A stretch of 64,000 nucleotides of DNA. Origin: Rhodobacteraceae bacterium IMCC1335. GTDB lineage: Bacteria; Pseudomonadota; Alphaproteobacteria; Rhodobacterales; Rhodobacteraceae. A program made the translations under genes and the position numbers. A model generated the notes under the pieces. It saw only the letters and a program-made list of their open reading frames with translations, had not been told where the DNA came from and did not search any database. Every line of letters starts with the position of its first letter. The first letter of the stretch is position 1. This document shows positions 57,055 to 64,000 of this stretch, piece by piece. The stretch covers positions 1,054,001 to 1,118,000 of the forward strand of contig CP046864.1 in the NCBI GenBank assembly GCA_039640495.1. The letters are read 5' to 3'.

Positions 57055-58050
57055 CTAACTGTAATAGCTGTTATACCAGTAAACAAATTTTCGGACACCG
57101 GTCTGAATGTCTGTTTTCGGTTGGTACCCGGTGAGGGCTTGCAAAAGGCTTGTATCGGCCCAGGTCGCGGGCACGTCGCCTGCTTGCATATCCATCAAAT
57201 TGCGCGTTGCAGAGCGCCCAGTGGCGGTTTCGATCGCAGCAATAAATTCTTCCAATGCGACGGGCGCATTGTTGCCAATATTGAGCACCCGATGCGGCGC
57301 AACAGGCGACAGGCTGTCCTCTGCCGTTACTGGTGTGTCTGAAGGCGGGGTTTCGATCAAAAGTATCAGCGCTTGCACCAAATCATCCACATAGGTGAAA
57401 TCACGGCGCATATTGCCATGATTATACACATCAATGGGTCGATCGTTCAAAATAGCGTCGGTGAATTTAAAAAGCGCCATATCGGGGCGCCCCCAAGGAC
57501 CGTAGACGGTAAAGAACCGAAACATCGTGATCGGTAAGTGGTATAGATGCGCGTATGAATGAGCCATTGCCTCGGTTGATTTTTTGGTGGCGGCGTAAAA
57601 CGACATTTGATGATCGGCGCGCTGCGTTTCTTGATAGGGCATCGCCTCATTGGCGCCATAGGCAGAAGAGGTGGAGGCCAGCAACATATGTTTGGGCGGA
57701 TGGGCGCGGGCGGCCTCTAACAGTTCGAACGTACCGATCAAATTGCTGTTAAGGTAGCTGCGGGGATTTTCGATTGAATAGCGCACGCCGGCCTGCGCAG
57801 CCAAATGGATCACTGCATCAAAACCATTGGCTTCAAATAGGTTTTTAAGCACATCCGGGTCTTCAACCGCGGCGTGATGAAACCGAAAATTGGAATGTCT
57901 GGTCAATGGCGCAAGCCGAGCCTGCTTCAATTGCGGGTCATAATAATCGTTTAAATTATCAATACCCGTCACGCGGTGCCCAGCCTTCAACAATTGCTCG
58001 GCAGCGTTTGCACCAATAAAACCTGCAATGCCGGTGATAAAAATATGCAT
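57055..58050 (-). CDS. NAD-dependent epimerase, UDP-glucuronate 4-epimerase-like
   Basis: 331-residue short-chain dehydrogenase-type nucleotide-sugar epimerase. The NAD loop GIAGFIGANAAEQLL (about 7-21) and the catalytic YAATKK (YxxxK; about 147-152) are present, with TSSAYGANEAMPYQE (catalytic Ser/Thr) and FRFFTVYGPWGRPDMALFKF. The YGPWGRPDMA motif is characteristic of UDP-glucuronate epimerases (UDP-GlcA to UDP-GalA). It lies 58 bases upstream of kdsD, so the four genes probably form one surface-polysaccharide operon. Confidence 0.9.
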   Translation of the reverse strand: MHIFITGIAGFIGANAAEQLLKAGHRVTGIDNLNDYYDPQLKQARLAPLTRHSNFRFHHAAVEDPDVLKNLFEANGFDAVIHLAAQAGVRYSIENPRSYLNSNLIGTFELLEAARAHPPKHMLLASTSSAYGANEAMPYQETQRADHQMSFYAATKKSTEAMAHSYAHLYHLPITMFRFFTVYGPWGRPDMALFKFTDAILNDRPIDVYNHGNMRRDFTYVDDLVQALILLIETPPSDTPVTAEDSLSPVAPHRVLNIGNNAPVALEEFIAAIETATGRSATRNLMDMQAGDVPATWADTSLLQALTGYQPKTDIQTGVRKFVYWYNSYYS

Positions 58051-58470
58051 ATGTTGCCTTTCCCGTCAGCCGCCACGAAAATCTAAGCGGCCTGTTCGCC
58101 TTGCCAATGGTCTATGCCCCCCACGCGCGCGGGTCTAGACGTATACGTGGGTTTTTTTACGCGCCTTACCGATAGATCACGTTCAATTGAAGGCAAAATC
58201 AACCCTCGCTCCCTTATAAAATGGTTTGGCTCTGACTGGATTGGCGCGTTTTGCAGCGGGCAGGGCAACGATTGTTCCGTGCTGTCGACGATTTGCGGGC
58301 TAGGGGGCAAGGCCGAGAATATGCGCCGTTGGCAAAAAAGACGCCGCGCAGACAGGCAGTTGGATTGGTAAAAAACCTGTCCTAGATAAAATACTTTCGT
58401 TATGGTAGTTTGGTCATGCGGATGCTTGCCAAAGGCGCATCGATATATTGGGATATGATAGGGAAAATTC
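58051..58470. other. Intergenic region (420 bases), no convincing gene
   Basis: Divergent region between the epimerase gene and the small gene at 58471. It must hold promoters for both; possible AT-rich elements occur before 58471 (for example TAGATAAAATACTTTCG near 58384). Frames of up to about 85 codons exist but look random. GATAGGGAAAA just before 58471 is a ribosome binding site. Confidence 0.4.
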
Positions 58471-58818
58471 ATGTTTGGTTTTGGAAAAGCAAAACTGTTT
58501 CAAACGCATCAAACGCTGCTGTATCAATGCATGCATTTTGGCGAATTTGCATTGGGTTTGGCGCAAGAAAACGCAGATGAAGATCAAATCGAGTTTTGGG
58601 AAACCAAGTTGGCGCGTATAACCAAGCTGCGCGATGCCAGCCTGCGCAAAAACGGTATTCTTGATAAGGAAGACGGTTATTTTTTGGAAGCGTTGCGCGA
58701 AAAATGCGAGGAAGTTTTCTACAAAACCGAGCTGTCAAAACAACAATCTTTTGATGATACTTTTATACCGGATGGCGGATGGGAAGATCATTTCGAGGAT
58801 ATAAGAAGCAATTTCTAA
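58471..58818 (+). CDS. Uncharacterised small acidic protein
   Basis: 115-residue soluble protein, mostly helical, with many Glu, Lys and Gln (LAQENADEDQIEFWETKLARITKLRDASLRKNG). The C-terminus is acidic (DGGWEDHFEDIRSNF). I recognise no domain. A ribosome binding site (GATAGGGAAAA) and regular codon use support a real gene. No link to its neighbours (epimerase divergent, MAPEG downstream) is apparent. Confidence 0.65.
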   Translation: MFGFGKAKLFQTHQTLLYQCMHFGEFALGLAQENADEDQIEFWETKLARITKLRDASLRKNGILDKEDGYFLEALREKCEEVFYKTELSKQQSFDDTFIPDGGWEDHFEDIRSNF

Positions 58819-58985
58819 GCGAAAATCTGCGCTAGCTCGCGTTGTTTCAAGCGGCAGTGGCGCAGAGGATAAAGAAACATGGATCGCTGCAAACCCGTCA
58901 GGATCTTTACCCAGTTGATCCCGAAGCTCTAAAACATCGATGGTCGTGAAGCGGCCATAGATCAGCCCAGTGGAGTGTCTTAAAA

Positions 58986-59423
58986 ATGACAGAAATATTT
59001 ATGCCCATGTTCTACATGATGTGTTTAACGGCCACCGTGTTTTTATTTTCCACCGGCATCAGGCTCAAAGAAATCTATCTTACTTCGAGCGATGCATCTG
59101 TTGATGGAGAAGAACACCGCCATCCTCCCTTTGATAATGGAAGCGTGGTGTTACGCAACTCTCAGAGAAACCTTACAAATTTATTTGAGTTTCCAGTTTT
59201 GTTTTACACCGTCTGCATTTCAATATTTGTGACAAATACGGGCGACGCGTATTTCGTACAATTGGCCTATTGGTATTTTTACCTCCGCACAATCCATTCA
59301 TTTTACCACATATTTTTCAATCACTTAGCGATCAATGGTGGATTTCCAATGCGCGCGATAATTTGGATCCCGTCAACGGCAGTGCTTGTGTGGATGTGGA
59401 TCCGATTTATCACTCTTATTTGA
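58986..59423 (+). CDS. MAPEG-family membrane protein
   Basis: 145-residue protein with four hydrophobic segments of the MAPEG superfamily (membrane glutathione transferase-like proteins). FMPMFYMMCLTATVFLFSTGIRLKEIY begins it, the RNSQRNLTNLFEFPVLFYTVC segment is the usual substrate/glutathione region, and RTIHSFYHIFFNHLAINGGFPMRA is typical of bacterial members. Bacterial MAPEG function is largely unknown. The gene is complete, with an IS element starting about 22 bases after the stop. Confidence 0.8.
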   Translation: MTEIFMPMFYMMCLTATVFLFSTGIRLKEIYLTSSDASVDGEEHRHPPFDNGSVVLRNSQRNLTNLFEFPVLFYTVCISIFVTNTGDAYFVQLAYWYFYLRTIHSFYHIFFNHLAINGGFPMRAIIWIPSTAVLVWMWIRFITLI

Positions 59424-59463
59424 GGGGCGTGGCGTGCCCCCATTTGGTGATCCGGTTTGAATG

Positions 59464-60261
59464 TTAGTGCATTATTGGCCTTTGGTCCATCCGAACGATG
59501 CTTTCCGGTGCAGGCGGACGATAGCCCAATGAACTGTGCGGCCTGACTGTGTTGTAGTGAATGCACCATTTCTTGATCAGGATTTGGGCCTCCTTTAAGC
59601 TGTAGAACAGTTCGCCATTAAGCAGCTCGTCGCGGAACCGGGCGTTGAAGCTTTCACAGTATCCATTTTCCCAGGGTGATCCAGGTTCGATGTAAGCCGT
59701 CTTGGCGCCAACGGCAGCGATCCAGTCCCGCACTTTCAGGGCGATAAATTCCGGCCCATTGTCGGATCTTATGTATTCTGGAGGGCCGCGCAGGATGAAC
59801 AGGTCTGTCAATGCATCCAGCACATCGGTTGAGTTGAGTTTGCGATCGACGCGGATCATCAGCGCCTCCTTTGTGTATTCATCGATGATGTTCAGTGTCC
59901 GATAGGGCCGCCCGTCAGCAGTGCGATCCTGGACGAAGTCATAGGACCAGACATGGTTCGCACGTTCAGGCTTGAGGCGCACGCACGCTCCATCGTTCAG
60001 CCAAAGCCGCCCCTTCTTTCTCTGCTTTTGTGGGACCTTCAGCCCTTCACGTCGCCAGATGCGCTCGACCCGCTTGTGGTTCACATGCCAGCCAGCGTTG
60101 TTCAGCAAACCCGTCACCATGCGATAACCATAGCGGCCATATTTGTCGGCCAGTTCAATGATATCATCGGTCAGCCGCTCTTCATCAGCCCGGCCTTGCG
60201 GAACCTTTCTTTGTGTCGAACGGTGCTGCCCCAAGGCGCGGCAGGCACGACGCTCAGACAC
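59464..60261 (-). CDS. IS3-family transposase, OrfB part
   Basis: 265 codons of the DDE transposase domain. The three acidic residues stand in HVWSYDFVQD, RSDNGPEFI and NGYCESFNARFRDELL, and the C-terminal YNTVRPHSSLGYRPPAPE is the IS3 signature. The frame is open upstream to the orfA overlap (LSPSRRRKCIDHVRQELD), so the natural product is the OrfAB fusion made by a -1 frameshift; the GTG at 60261 is only the first start-like codon. All catalytic residues are intact, so the element may be active. Confidence 0.9.
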   Translation of the reverse strand: MSERRACRALGQHRSTQRKVPQGRADEERLTDDIIELADKYGRYGYRMVTGLLNNAGWHVNHKRVERIWRREGLKVPQKQRKKGRLWLNDGACVRLKPERANHVWSYDFVQDRTADGRPYRTLNIIDEYTKEALMIRVDRKLNSTDVLDALTDLFILRGPPEYIRSDNGPEFIALKVRDWIAAVGAKTAYIEPGSPWENGYCESFNARFRDELLNGELFYSLKEAQILIKKWCIHYNTVRPHSSLGYRPPAPESIVRMDQRPIMH

Positions 60262-60311
60262 GTCCAGCTCCTGCCGTACATGATCGATGCACTTGCGACG
60301 ACGCGAAGGGC

Positions 60312-60590
60312 TCAGAAGTTTCCCCTCGCAGCTTCGCTCAATATGAGCTTGTCCAATGTCAGATCGGACACCGCCCGCCGCAGCCGTTGGTTCTCCTTCT
60401 CAAGCTCCTTCAGACGCTTGAGCTGAGACCAACCCATCCCGGCATACAGTTTCTGCCATCGATAGAACGTCTGTTGTGTCACGCCGATCTGGCGCACCGC
60501 ATCCGCTATCGTCATCCCTTGCCCTTGCAGAACTTCAACTTGCCGAAGCTTCGATACTATCTCTTCGGGCTTCTCTCGTTTCCCAGCCAT
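60312..60590 (-). CDS. IS3-family transposase, OrfA
   Basis: 92-residue helix-turn-helix protein that binds the element ends. The HTH is in GMTIADAVRQIGVTQQTFYRWQKLYAGM (about 25-52), followed by a leucine-zipper-like coiled coil (RLKELEKENQRLRRAVSDLTLDKLIL). It ends SEAARGNF followed by TGA. The last codons include G-GGA-AAC (60318-60324 on the minus strand), a slippery heptamer of the X-XXY-YYZ type, at which a -1 shift joins this frame to orfB. Confidence 0.9.
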   Translation of the reverse strand: MAGKREKPEEIVSKLRQVEVLQGQGMTIADAVRQIGVTQQTFYRWQKLYAGMGWSQLKRLKELEKENQRLRRAVSDLTLDKLILSEAARGNF

Positions 60591-60638
60591 CGCTGATCCT
60601 CCAATTTGTGGAACAAAACTATCCCAGTTGGTGGACCA

Positions 60639-60897
60639 CTTGCAGGGGGCTATTCCAGGCGTGACTTGCCTGCGCCCGCTGCCATCATAAGCGTTGCTGC
60701 GTAAGCCTAACGCGCGCCGCAGCGCTGGAGGCGCTTGTTCTGCACTATTGAAACACAGAACCGACCGCTGTGAAACCGTATCACGTTCACAGCGGTCTGA
60801 CCGAAGGCTTGCTGGTTCTAAAATTTGGGATCAGCGCAAGCTGCTGCCATATTGGATGGGCTGGATCGTTTTTTTGGCGTTTTTTACAGACGCCGCC
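60639..60897. other. Region behind the IS with two nested inverted repeats
   Basis: Between the IS right end and the GST gene. GACCGCTGTGAA (60763-60774) and TTCACAGCGGTC (60786-60797) form a perfect 12-base inverted repeat with an 11-base loop. A smaller repeat, GTTCTG ... CAGAAC, lies just before. No gene is visible. These may be part of an older element or a terminator for the GST gene, which ends at 60898. Confidence 0.5.
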
Positions 60898-61608
60898 TTA
60901 AATGGGACATTGCGCAAATTTGGCGGCGCTGTCTTTTACGGTGCTGAGCGCGCCGACTGCCTCTGTTATGCTGAGAATGGTTGGGAATTCTGCAAATGGG
61001 TCGCCCCCACAGGCCTCTCTTAACATACCAAAACCCCCGGTTTCTTGAACGGCGCGTACGCAGGTATAGAGGAAGATATCGGCATAAGAGCAGGTGTCTC
61101 CAGTTAAAAACGGCCCTGCTTTTTGCGCGCTCAAATGCTTTTCAAGAAATTCAAAGCGGCTTTTATGCAGCCTAGTCAGATTGGCGATACCCGCATCTTT
61201 GCCGCCATCAGCCAGGCTGTCAGTTAAACGCAGATTTCTCCAAAAGGTTTCATTATGCCCCGTAATAATATCGTGGAAGGGCGATAAAACAAAGGAATAG
61301 TAATCCTGCACCCAAGCCCAATACATGTTGATGCGGGCAGCCGTTTCATTGTTTTTGGGCGTTAACGGGCCGGGATATTGGGCGACCAAATATTGCACAA
61401 TCGCCATCGAGTCGTTCAATTCCAACCCGTTCGACATATCCTTCATCCAAGGAATAATTCCAAAGGGCGCTTGCGTGTCTTTATCGAAATCTTCCCCCAT
61501 CGGGCTGGAAAGAAGATAATTTAACTCAATGCCATGCAGAGCGCAGATGAGGTTTATCTGTTCTCCACGACCAATAACGGGGAGATAGGCTAATTCGATC
61601 TGTTTCAT
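60898..61608 (-). CDS. Glutathione S-transferase-like protein
   Basis: 236-residue soluble GST-fold protein. Residues 1-85 form a thioredoxin-like domain with the helix-start and GSH-binding EDFDKDTQAPFGIIPWMKD and ELNDSMAIVQYLVAQY (Ser in the usual ESxAI position). Residues 95-236 form the helical domain (GPFLTGDTCSYADIFLYTCVRAVQ). Overall it resembles GSTs of the sigma/mu-like type, unusual in bacteria. ATG 61608 is preferred since ATGAGGGTCAA gives a ribosome binding site and KQIELAYLPVIGRGEQINLICA is a normal start. Confidence 0.85.
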   Translation of the reverse strand: MKQIELAYLPVIGRGEQINLICALHGIELNYLLSSPMGEDFDKDTQAPFGIIPWMKDMSNGLELNDSMAIVQYLVAQYPGPLTPKNNETAARINMYWAWVQDYYSFVLSPFHDIITGHNETFWRNLRLTDSLADGGKDAGIANLTRLHKSRFEFLEKHLSAQKAGPFLTGDTCSYADIFLYTCVRAVQETGGFGMLREACGGDPFAEFPTILSITEAVGALSTVKDSAAKFAQCPI

Positions 61609-61638
61609 TTGACCCTCATATGAATATCGCTGTGACAC

Positions 61639-62017
61639 TTTTAAACAATGTAATAGATTTAAAATAAAGGTTTTTTTTCAATTTTTTCATTGCGCTTAGC
61701 TGTAAAGTCTTGCCGGTGATGTTTTTTGATCAGCTCATCGGTGTTTGATCAAGCTTTTAAGCGCAGCACCCTATGGGCTGCTTACGTTTCCTGAGACGAG
61801 GCGCATGTGTCAGGGGATATCTTAGACCCTCAAAAAAACGACGCTTGACTAGGGGCTTTCTTTTCCGACCGCTTTGTGTAAACTCTGCCTCCAGCACCTG
61901 TAGCCAATACGAGAGTGCCGGTATCGCCGGTTGTCTTTTGGGAGGAGGCAACTGGCGATACAGCGTTTATATGGGTACAGGCTGTTCATCCATATCTTTG
62001 TTTGAAAAGGTCCAACA
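61639..62017 (+). other. Structured upstream region (about 380 bases) before the EamA gene
   Basis: No gene is convincing, but several RNA structures are possible: GCAGC/GCTGC near 61764-61785, CCTGA/TCAGG near 61791-61818, and a long stem at 61921-61961. The last pairs GTATCGCC-G-GTTGT with GCAACTGGCGATAC (14 pairs, two wobbles) around a loop with GGGAGGAG. TTTGATCA occurs twice (near 61727 and 61747). It could be a long leader, an attenuator or an independent small RNA. I know no matching RNA family. Confidence 0.45.
61921..61961 (+). promoter_or_regulatory. Long hairpin with Shine-Dalgarno-like loop
   Basis: 14-base stem (61921-61934 with 61948-61961) containing two wobble pairs; the 13-base loop 61935-61947 carries GGGAGGAG. 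It is 56 bases before the 59-codon ORF at 62018. No T run follows. Possible RNA switch or processing site; function unknown. Confidence 0.45.
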
Positions 62018-62197
62018 ATGTCTGTGGTCCGCGCACATGATGATCGAACTGCGGGTTTGGCAAACCGTGCGGCACGCCGGGCGCGTAATGCCCGGGCTGA
62101 AATTGCGATCGCTTTTTCATGTGGCGCGGCGCTTTGTGATCCGCGCAATTGCCTGCATGCCACAAAGCAAGATCGGAGCGCGGCATATGCGCTCTGA
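62018..62197 (+). CDS. Small ORF (59 residues) overlapping the EamA start
   Basis: 59-codon frame, ATG 62018 with GAAAAGG seven bases before it, ending with TGA 62195-62197, 11 bases inside the EamA gene. The product is basic and Ala-rich in the first half (RAARRARNARAEIAIAF) with Cys residues in the second (SCGAALCDPRNCLHATK). Its overlap with the EamA start suggests translational coupling or a leader peptide. I recognise no homologue; a chance frame cannot be excluded. Confidence 0.4.
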   Translation: MSVVRAHDDRTAGLANRAARRARNARAEIAIAFSCGAALCDPRNCLHATKQDRSAAYAL

Positions 62198-63050
62198 CAG
62201 TTTCATGGGCATCTGTTTTATGGCTTTTGGCATGTTTTTGTTTTCGGCTGTGGATACGATGACAAAGTTTTTATCTGATGGCATGCACCCGATTCAGATC
62301 GTTTGGTTCCGCCAATTGGGGCTTCTATGCGGCGTCGTTGTATTTTTGCTATTACGCGGCCCGGCTTTTTTGGTGTCGAAGCAGCCGTTATTGCAGGTGA
62401 TGCGCGGGGCAACAGCAGCAGGATCGGCCTGTTTATTTGTGATGGCTTTGCGCTACGTTCCGCTTGCTGATGCCGCAGCGGTCAGCTTCGTCGCCCCTTT
62501 TATCGTGATCGTATTGGGGGTGAGTGTTCTGAAAGAAAAAGTTGGGCTGCGGCGTTGGATTTCGGTGATTTTGGGTTTTGTGGGAACCTTGGTTGTGATC
62601 CGCCCGGGGCAGGATGTGTTGCATCCTGCGGTGTTTTTGGTGGTGGGCGCTGCGTTTTTCTTCGCCTGCCGGCAGGTGCTATCGCGGTTTTTAAGCCATG
62701 CGGATCCAGTATCCACGACAGTGGCCTATACGGCGATTACCAGCATGAGTTTGATCACGTTGATGTTGCCCTTCGTATGGCGGATGCCGGATTTTTCAAG
62801 CGATGGGCTGCTCTTGCTGGCGATGAGCATTCTGGCCGCTTTGGGTGAATTTTCGGTGATCAAAGCGCTGAGCCTTGCGCAAGCCGTTGTGGTGGCGCCG
62901 GTGCAATATAGCTTGATTATCTGGAGCACCTTCTATGGATATTTGGTATTCGCGCAGATCCCCGATTTTTGGACTGCAATCGGCACGTTGATTATTGTGG
63001 CATCGGGTATTTATGCGCTGCGCCGCCAAGCGCTTAGCGAGGCAGCCTAG
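62187..63050 (+). CDS. EamA (DMT-superfamily) transporter
   Basis: 287-residue membrane protein with two EamA repeats and about ten hydrophobic segments: RSDSFMGICFMAFGMFLFSAVDTMTKFL at the start, FVMALRYVPLADAAAVSFVAPFIV in repeat one, and ALSLAQAVVVAPVQYSLIIWSTFYGYLVF in repeat two. The frame opens upstream at 61773, but that part is not protein-like; ATG 62187 with GGAG at 62175-62178 is the true start. It is the fourth EamA transporter in the window and has an unusually long structured upstream region. Confidence 0.85.
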   Translation: MRSDSFMGICFMAFGMFLFSAVDTMTKFLSDGMHPIQIVWFRQLGLLCGVVVFLLLRGPAFLVSKQPLLQVMRGATAAGSACLFVMALRYVPLADAAAVSFVAPFIVIVLGVSVLKEKVGLRRWISVILGFVGTLVVIRPGQDVLHPAVFLVVGAAFFFACRQVLSRFLSHADPVSTTVAYTAITSMSLITLMLPFVWRMPDFSSDGLLLLAMSILAALGEFSVIKALSLAQAVVVAPVQYSLIIWSTFYGYLVFAQIPDFWTAIGTLIIVASGIYALRRQALSEAA

Positions 63051-63275
63051 CACTATTCAAGGGGATGTGTTGCAAACGCGCTGTGTGGATTGCCGGCAGC
63101 GGGCACGCCGATACGTGGGGATATGGTGCCCTGATTATGCAAGAGCTTCTGACAGCGTGGCAGATCGGCGCGGCTTTTGCGTGAAATCCGCATTAAAAGC
63201 GTCTCACCGCTTTGCTTGCAAAAAGGCGTATTCCTGCGTTAGGAGGATGGCACGCAAACCCTAGGATGTGTCTTT

Positions 63276-64000
63276 ATGCTTACGCGCCCCATGGCCTCTT
63301 CGCAGAATTTGCATCACGCGGCCCGGCTGAGCGTGGCGCCGATGATGGATTGGACGGATCGGCATTGCCGCTATTTGCATCGCTTATTGTGCCAGAATGC
63401 GCTGCTCTATACCGAAATGGTCACGGCGCCTGCATTGGTGCGCGGACGGGCCTTGCATTTGCTCGATTACCATCCGGCTGAACATCCGGTGGCGTTGCAA
63501 TTGGGGGGCTCGGACCCTTCTGAATTGGCAGAGGCTGCCAAACTGGGCGCCGAGGCCGGATATGATGAAATCAACCTCAATGTTGGATGCCCCTCTGACC
63601 GGGTACAATCGGGTCGCTTTGGCGCTGTATTGATGCGCGAACCCGGGCTTGTGGCTGAATGCTGCGCGGCCATGCGCTCTGCTGTGAATATTGAGGTTAC
63701 GGTCAAATGCCGGATCGGCGTTGATGATCAAATTCCCGAGCAGATACTGCCCGAGTTTTTGGCGCGTGTTTCAGGGGCGGGTATCGGGCGCTTTATCATC
63801 CATGCGCGTAAAGCTTGGCTAGAGGGCCTTAGCCCGAAAGAAAACCGCGATATCCCTCCGCTTGATTATGGTTTAGTGTTGCAGATGAAAGGCCTGTTTC
63901 CGGCGCTGCACTTGTCGATCAATGGCGGTGTAACCGCGTTGGATCAGGCGCAAAATTTCCTAGATGCGGGATTGGATGGGGTGATGATTGGCCGTGCGGC
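63276..64000 (+). CDS. dusA: tRNA-dihydrouridine synthase A, N-terminal part
   Basis: At least 241 residues of the FMN-dependent enzyme that reduces uridines in the tRNA D loop; the gene runs off the window. The start is LSVAPMMDWTDRHCRYLHR (about 18-36), followed by the FMN-binding VALQLGGSDP (about 73-82), the catalytic Cys in NLNVGCPSDRVQSGRFGAVLM (about 101-121), the VKCRIGVDD segment and GRFIIHARKAWLEGLSPKENR (DusA-specific). ATG 63276 is taken, with AGGA at 63263-63266; ATG 63291 is an alternative. The C-terminal part is outside the window. Confidence 0.93.
   Translation, partial: MLTRPMASSQNLHHAARLSVAPMMDWTDRHCRYLHRLLCQNALLYTEMVTAPALVRGRALHLLDYHPAEHPVALQLGGSDPSELAEAAKLGAEAGYDEINLNVGCPSDRVQSGRFGAVLMREPGLVAECCAAMRSAVNIEVTVKCRIGVDDQIPEQILPEFLARVSGAGIGRFIIHARKAWLEGLSPKENRDIPPLDYGLVLQMKGLFPALHLSINGGVTALDQAQNFLDAGLDGVMIGRA

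Larger units (their letters stand above)
59445..60638 (-). mobile_element. IS3-family insertion sequence (IS407-like group), complete
   Basis: A 1.19-kb element with two overlapping transposase frames on the minus strand, ended by imperfect inverted repeats. Reading inward, the left end starts TGGTGATCC (59445) and the right end starts TGGTCCACC (60638), so the element runs TG to CA as expected for IS3. Matching positions beyond these include CC, T, G and T at equal spacing. No target duplication is obvious (ATT before, CTT after), so the insertion may be old or recombined. End positions are inferred from symmetry. Confidence 0.75.

Noticed and set aside
61773..62186. N-terminal extension of the EamA gene at 62187
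   Set aside because: The extra 138 residues are Cys- and Arg-rich and unlike any EamA protein; a good ribosome binding site marks ATG 62187.

Overview
The window comes from a marine alphaproteobacterium of the Roseobacter group (Rhodobacterales). The evidence is the family content and gene order: a PccR-like regulator beside pccB/pccA and methylmalonyl-CoA mutase, CckA, a DnaA-like HdaA gene, DjiA, DUF4174, a trimethylamine methyltransferase (MttB)-family protein with an ASKHA activator and Lin0512 proteins, a TRAP transporter, and a GAAC-N7-GAAC LexA box in front of recA. Base composition is moderate (roughly 50-55% GC by eye). I see no tRNA, rRNA or CRISPR array. Genes are dense, and most neighbours on one strand overlap by a few bases.

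Layout. 1-7060: end of an OsmC-like gene, a ymdB-type phosphodiesterase, two EamA transporters, an SLC13 permease, a YebC regulator, a small winged-helix-like protein behind a 500-base AT-rich gap, and a LysE exporter. 7117-12504: choline sulfate to glycine betaine (betC, betI, betB, betA). 12542-23217: propionyl-CoA assimilation (pccR, a Bcr/CflA efflux pump, pccB, two unknown small proteins, pccA, methylmalonyl-CoA mutase), with DUF4174 and VOC proteins between or after. 23214-28075: GNAT, DjiA, Ppx/GppA, HdaA, AI-2E permease. 28207-31685: agmatinase, a tiny ORF, the ASKHA/2Fe-2S activator and another small ORF, probably one coupled operon. 31885-42947: guaB, an RsmB-like methyltransferase, a CckA-like hybrid kinase with no membrane anchor, recA, alaS, typA.

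43096-46648: an MttB-family methyltransferase, divergent from two tandem Lin0512 genes, then metA. With the ASKHA activator at 28569-30617 this suggests corrinoid-dependent demethylation of methylamines such as glycine betaine, the product of the bet genes. The corrinoid protein itself is not in the window. 46692-51094: a P-loop ATPase, an EamA transporter, a glycosyltransferase-like protein, a decayed modA pseudogene and a PagL-like lipid A deacylase. 51276-54394: a complete DctP-DctQ-DctM TRAP transporter. 54414-58050: Kdo synthesis (kdsA, kdsB, kdsD) and a UDP-uronate epimerase-like gene, for lipopolysaccharide or capsule.

58471-64000 is the most disturbed part: a small unknown gene, a MAPEG protein, a complete IS3-family element with a canonical -1 slippery heptamer, inverted repeats beside it, a GST, a structured leader with a 59-codon ORF in front of a fourth EamA transporter, and the start of dusA running off the end.

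All functions are read from sequence motifs and recalled family knowledge; no database search was possible.
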